From: Tieghemiomyces parasiticus
Taxonomy: Eukaryota > Kickxellomycota > Dimargaritomycetes > Dimargaritales > Dimargaritaceae
DNA length: 42,697 nt
Direction: 5' to 3'
NCBI GenBank assembly: GCA_027575765.1
Contig: JANBPT010000345.1
Span: 1 to 42,697, forward strand
The notes beneath the pieces are model-generated. The model searched no databases. It was not told the DNA's origin and saw nothing but the letters and a program-made list of their open reading frames with translations. Both the position numbers and the translations under genes were made by a program. Below are positions 39,297 to 42,697 of the stretch, one piece after another (position 1 is the stretch's first letter; each line of letters opens with the position of its first letter).

Positions 39297-41171
39297 CTAT
39301 TCGACTAGCTCGTATGGCTGCGGCGTAATTCCCAACTGGGCATACATCGTCTGGGCCCGGTTCTCGGTCGAACCGCGGTCCTGTAGAAGGGCAAACACCT
39401 TTCCTGATCGCCCCATCCGACCCGTACGCCCGGCCATATGGATGAAGCTCTGGACGCTGGACGGGATGTCCACGATCAAGACGTGGGTGACGCCGGGAAT
39501 GTCCAGCCCACGCGCCGTACGCTCACCAAGCACCAGGATGCGGCCCTCGGGACCTGCCGGGGCCACGTCGGGCGTAAAGGCCTGGGCCCGCACGCCCTCC
39601 TCGATGGCCAGCCGGTCGATGAAGGCCTGCGTGCTGAAGTCATTGTGGATGAAAACCAGGAGGGTGTCGTAGGTCTCATGGCGGCAGACCTCGGCCACCG
39701 CTTCGTAAACGCCCTCGCCGTACTCAATGACGCGTCGGCCGCGGACCCGTGGCGTGACCGGCGGACCGTCCTCCGAACCGTCGACACTGGGTAGGGTCTC
39801 CTCCGCGTTGAGCGGCGCAGTGTCATCCGGGGTGGGCAGGTCGGACATCACCTCGGGGTTAGGGTCGGATGCCTTCGGCTTCAGGTTACGAATCGACTCG
39901 TGGTTTAGGAGCAGACAGTGGTGGCGGAGGGTGGCCGGGGAGAAACCGCTGGCCTGGCCGTCCAAGAAGATGGCTGCCCCATTGGTCCAGCCCTTGGCGT
40001 GGGTGATGAAGTAACGCAGATCCCGGTTGATTGTGGCCGAGTTGACTAGTAAGCGCGGGCGTTGAACCGGGGCGGGTAGAGCCGGGGCGTTGGGGGCTAC
40101 GCGGGACGAGCGAGCTGTACGGCCCATGATCAGATCGGTCAGCAGTTCAGCACCTTTAGGGTGCTTGCGACGAATGTTACGCTGTCGCACAGGGGCGAAA
40201 CGGCGAGGTAGTGAAAGGAGGTGGTCCACTTCGTCAAGTACCAGCCACCGCAGCCGATCCAGGCGGGGCCGCGCAGTCGCGGGGATCTCCTGCAACCGCT
40301 GTGGGGTCGCAATCAGGAGCCAGGGCGTGGTGGTTGCGAGGACGCGCGCCTGAGCCTCGGGATCAGCGCCGCCGCGGTAGAGAACTTGGTATAGGGTGGC
40401 GTCCGTCACGATCCGGCCAGGCGCTGGAAGTTTCAGTCGATCGGCATCGACCCGCTCGGCCAACAGGTGGCGCTGACAGGCCTCCAGCAGTCGGTCGGCC
40501 CAGGCGGCAAATTGTAGTGCTAGTTCGGTGTTAGGCGCCAAAATCAGGGCGGACGGGTGGGGGAGGTTGCCCAGGCCGTTCGCCGCGGAGGATTTGTGGG
40601 TATCCTTCGCCTGGGCCTCCTGGTACAGGTTGAGAGCATCCACAAAGGCGTCGCCCAGGGCCCGCGACTCTGCAGGCTGGCTCGGGACGGTCGGTAAGAT
40701 TTCAGGTTCGTCTTCCGTCGCCCGCAGCGATTTGAGATGCCGTTGGAGGTGGCCCTGCGTCAGCAGCATGTGTATGAGATAGAGCAGGATGGCAAATGAC
40801 TTGCCCGTTCCGGTATGAGCCCGTAGAACCAGGTCTTCAGATTGATCGAAGAGTTTACGTAGCAGGTGGCCCTGGAGTTCGGTGAGCTCGCGCACGGCAA
40901 ATGTCTCAGCCACAGCGCGCACCAGGACGGGGTGGATATGCAGACTAGCAAAGGTGTTCACCTCAGGCTCGGGTGCTCGGGCGGTGGGTTTGGCTCGGGT
41001 CGGCCGAGGGGGCCGTGGCGGCCGTTCTGGCCGGATAAAAGGGGTTGGCAGCAGTTTCGCGGCGCGATCCCGGAACTTGGGAATGGGCGGTCCCCGCGTC
41101 GCCAAATTCCGGACCAGGGTCGGCCTCCAGGGTAACGTTCGCGACCACGGTACCCGGACAAGCGGTAGCAT
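39297..41171 (-). CDS. MRH4: Mitochondrial DEAD-box-type ATP-dependent RNA helicase, Mrh4-like
   Basis: Mrh4 remodels RNA-protein contacts during late assembly of the mitochondrial large ribosomal subunit. The first ATG of the frame (41171-41169) gives 624 residues; the upstream extension begins only at TTG. The N-terminus (MLPLVRVPWSRTLPWRPTLV) is basic and acid-free, a mitochondrial presequence. Helicase motifs in order: Q-motif region from about 74, motif I AHTGTGKS at 118-125, Ia LILAPNTELALQ at 209-220, Ib ATPQRL at 288-293, II DEVD at 313-316, III NSAT at 377-380, IV LLVFIHND at 504-511, V ERTARGLDIPG at 550-560 and VI HMAGRTGRMGRSG at 578-590. Motif II has Val instead of Ala, and motif Ia lacks the usual PTREL arginine. 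Long inserts separate motifs I and Ia (about 80 residues) and III and IV. There are no introns. PIM1 follows on the same strand. Assignment to MRH4 within mitochondrial helicases rests on the presequence and overall layout. Confidence 0.85.
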   Translation of the reverse strand: MLPLVRVPWSRTLPWRPTLVRNLATRGPPIPKFRDRAAKLLPTPFIRPERPPRPPRPTRAKPTARAPEPEVNTFASLHIHPVLVRAVAETFAVRELTELQGHLLRKLFDQSEDLVLRAHTGTGKSFAILLYLIHMLLTQGHLQRHLKSLRATEDEPEILPTVPSQPAESRALGDAFVDALNLYQEAQAKDTHKSSAANGLGNLPHPSALILAPNTELALQFAAWADRLLEACQRHLLAERVDADRLKLPAPGRIVTDATLYQVLYRGGADPEAQARVLATTTPWLLIATPQRLQEIPATARPRLDRLRWLVLDEVDHLLSLPRRFAPVRQRNIRRKHPKGAELLTDLIMGRTARSSRVAPNAPALPAPVQRPRLLVNSATINRDLRYFITHAKGWTNGAAIFLDGQASGFSPATLRHHCLLLNHESIRNLKPKASDPNPEVMSDLPTPDDTAPLNAEETLPSVDGSEDGPPVTPRVRGRRVIEYGEGVYEAVAEVCRHETYDTLLVFIHNDFSTQAFIDRLAIEEGVRAQAFTPDVAPAGPEGRILVLGERTARGLDIPGVTHVLIVDIPSSVQSFIHMAGRTGRMGRSGKVFALLQDRGSTENRAQTMYAQLGITPQPYELVE

Positions 41172-41998
41172 GATGGTAAGGTGGGTGGCCGAGAGACAAA
41201 ATATATGCAATTAGGGTATACGAGGGCAGAAGCGGTGTAGACTGGGTGACTAGGACAGACAGGAAATGAAGAGCTTGGTATGGCGGAATCGGCCCGTAGA
41301 GTACGGCCAGAGGATGCGTGTGTCGTGGCCTCCTGCTGGCATTATTTTTTCTTCTTCACGGCGCAATTTTTCAATAGAAAGCTACCCTCTCTCGCAAAGC
41401 GGGCCCACAAGAAAATCCACCAAGTGCGTGTTCCAAACCCACGCAGCCGTAACGTGCTGTAGCTTACGAGCCCCCCTACCAGATTAAGCTCTTCTCCTAT
41501 ACCTTAGCATCTATAGAGGTAGTACCCTATGCTTCGATCCTGAGCACCCTTCGGTGGGCTGGCAGGGGCCTTATCACCTAAACGAGCTTGGCCACCTTCG
41601 GAGCCCGCAGCCGACCAACCACGGTTGAGATACACTAGGCGAGACCCGCCCCTTCAACCAGCAAACCCAAGGCGCTTAATGTAAAGTAGCTAGCACCGTA
41701 TGGTCGCCCTACCGTCTCATCACGATAATGATAAGCGTTGCATGTCCACCGATCAGATATTCACCAAGTTGCACTGCTCCGCGCTAGACTTTCGGGCGGA
41801 GTGGTCGGGCCACCATGCCCAGGAAACACTGGGCAGGCCCTCGATTTAGAAGGACTGAATATCGAGCATTGTCTAGACGACAAATGCGCGCCGCTAGGCA
41901 CGTTGATCAGTGGCGCGGTGCTCGTTGTGGGGTGGGGGCCCAGTTGGGGTTGTTTGCGTTGCATACCTTTTGTTACAATAACTATTGACCAACGCTCT
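41172..41998. other. Spacer upstream of MRH4, no confident gene
   Basis: The MRH4 promoter should lie near the left end, where the minus strand has an A/T-rich CATATATTTTG about 30 nt before the ATG. Rightwards I see no gene. A plus-strand ATG at 41741 opens a 35-codon frame (MSTDQIFTKLHCSALDF) that could be a first exon of the frame described next, but no good donor follows it. Confidence 0.4.
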
Positions 41999-42541
41999 AT
42001 GCGCCACTTTGTGCATGATGGCTTTGCTCGGGCCAAGACCCCCCATCAGCTATATGCCCTGCTGATGCCTATGGCGGCCGTGTCCGTGCCCATTGGCCGG
42101 GCCGCGGCCCTTCTACGCCCTTCTCCCGCTCTCGCTACCCGCATGCATACCTTGGATGGCAGGTTGGTTGCAACCTTCTGTACCGTTTACCGGGAGGGAA
42201 GTATGCCGGTGCGCATGGGTGGGTCGACAGCGTACATCACAAGGCCTGCAGGTATCAGGAGGGGAGGATGGAAGGCTGGCGCCGCCGCTTGGACCGCTTC
42301 CAGACCCACGCTCTTCCCGTGTCAGCTTGGCACATTGTATGTCCCGTTTCCTGGGCGATTTAGTATCGCTGCGTGTCAAGCTACTGGTTGGCTTCTAGTG
42401 CAAAATATACTGCTCGTCAGCATCTGCGGTTCCACTGTCCAGGCCAGTGCCCCCTCCCACCCGCCTAGTTGTCAACGTGGCGAAGATTTTTACCCAGTCT
42501 GTCCAAGCCTAGCGCGGATTCAGCCAGGCGGGAGGAGGTGA
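41999..42541 (+). CDS. Long open frame of unknown identity near the right edge
   Basis: The frame is open for 267 codons from 41738; its first ATG is at 41999, giving 180 residues. A run this long is uncommon by chance at this base composition. I see no domain, signal peptide or homologue. A second frame, offset by two, is open from about 42020 to a TAG at 42361-42363 and also has protein-like content (GWQVGCNLLYRLPGGKYAG; RRLDRFQTHALPVSAWH), with an acceptor-like CCCATCAG at 42049. Only one of the two is likely to be coding. The gene could be part of a spliced gene. Confidence 0.25.
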   Translation: MRHFVHDGFARAKTPHQLYALLMPMAAVSVPIGRAAALLRPSPALATRMHTLDGRLVATFCTVYREGSMPVRMGGSTAYITRPAGIRRGGWKAGAAAWTASRPTLFPCQLGTLYVPFPGRFSIAACQATGWLLVQNILLVSICGSTVQASAPSHPPSCQRGEDFYPVCPSLARIQPGGRR

Positions 42542-42697
42542 AGGGGGGGGGGCCACGCGCGGCTCGGTGGGAGAGGGAGGTCCGCTCGGAATCTCCGCCG
42601 CTTGGCCCGGATCGCTCCCACCGCCATCCCGTGGCGCCTGCTAATCTGCCACCCGCCTTCCCTTCATCTGCCAACCCGTGTCATCACCCTTTTGCCC

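Noticed and set aside
1..42697. CRISPR arrays, transposases, viral genes and biosynthetic clusters
   Set aside because: No spaced direct repeats, integrase, reverse transcriptase, transposase, capsid, polyketide or peptide synthetase sequences were seen in any frame.

Overview
The window reads as nuclear DNA of a filamentous fungus. It has spliced protein-coding genes with short GT-AG introns (about 140-280 nt), C-rich intron and leader tracts, AATAAA polyadenylation signals, and fungal families: a Gti1/Pac2 WOPR regulator, a Rax1-type RGS membrane protein, an Irc6/p34 adaptin-binding protein, the mitochondrial Lon protease Pim1 and the Mrh4 helicase. Few introns, G/C-ending codons and low-GC gene-poor spacers would suit an early-diverging (zygomycete-grade) fungus, but that placement is inference. 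No rRNA, tRNA, CRISPR array or transposon was recognised.

Layout. 1-7.5 kb: a secreted proteinase K-like subtilisin (minus), a long unassigned spacer, and a two-exon secreted orphan protein (minus). 9-15.2 kb: MSH3 (plus, four exons), convergent with a three-exon WOPR transcription factor gene (minus) whose first two exons are only 52 and 39 nt. 15.2-16.7 kb: an unresolved stretch with several coding-like frames. 16.9-20.7 kb: IRC6/AAGAB-like (plus, three exons), then a RAX1-like gene (plus). 23.4-25.4 kb: a secreted GH15 glucoamylase (plus). 25.8-27 kb: an uncharacterised basic, disordered protein gene (minus). 27-31 kb: gene-poor. 31-33 kb: a secreted histidine acid phosphatase (plus, two exons). 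33.2-33.8 kb: a probable tiny gene for a 49-residue secreted peptide (minus). 35.2-41.2 kb: PIM1 and MRH4, both for mitochondrial proteins, in tandem on the minus strand. 41.2-42.7 kb: one low-confidence open frame.

How the genes work together. The genes are individually transcribed and do not form an operon. Two themes are visible. One is secreted or lumenal hydrolysis (subtilisin, glucoamylase, acid phosphatase, plus two small secreted orphans), which fits an absorptive or host-associated lifestyle. The other is mitochondrial maintenance (PIM1 protein turnover beside MRH4 ribosome assembly). Several genes share a recognisable layout: a TATA-like box, then a long sense-strand pyrimidine-rich leader, then the ATG, and an AATAAA shortly after the stop. 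That layout was used to support small genes and start codons. All exon structures were inferred by eye and need transcript support.
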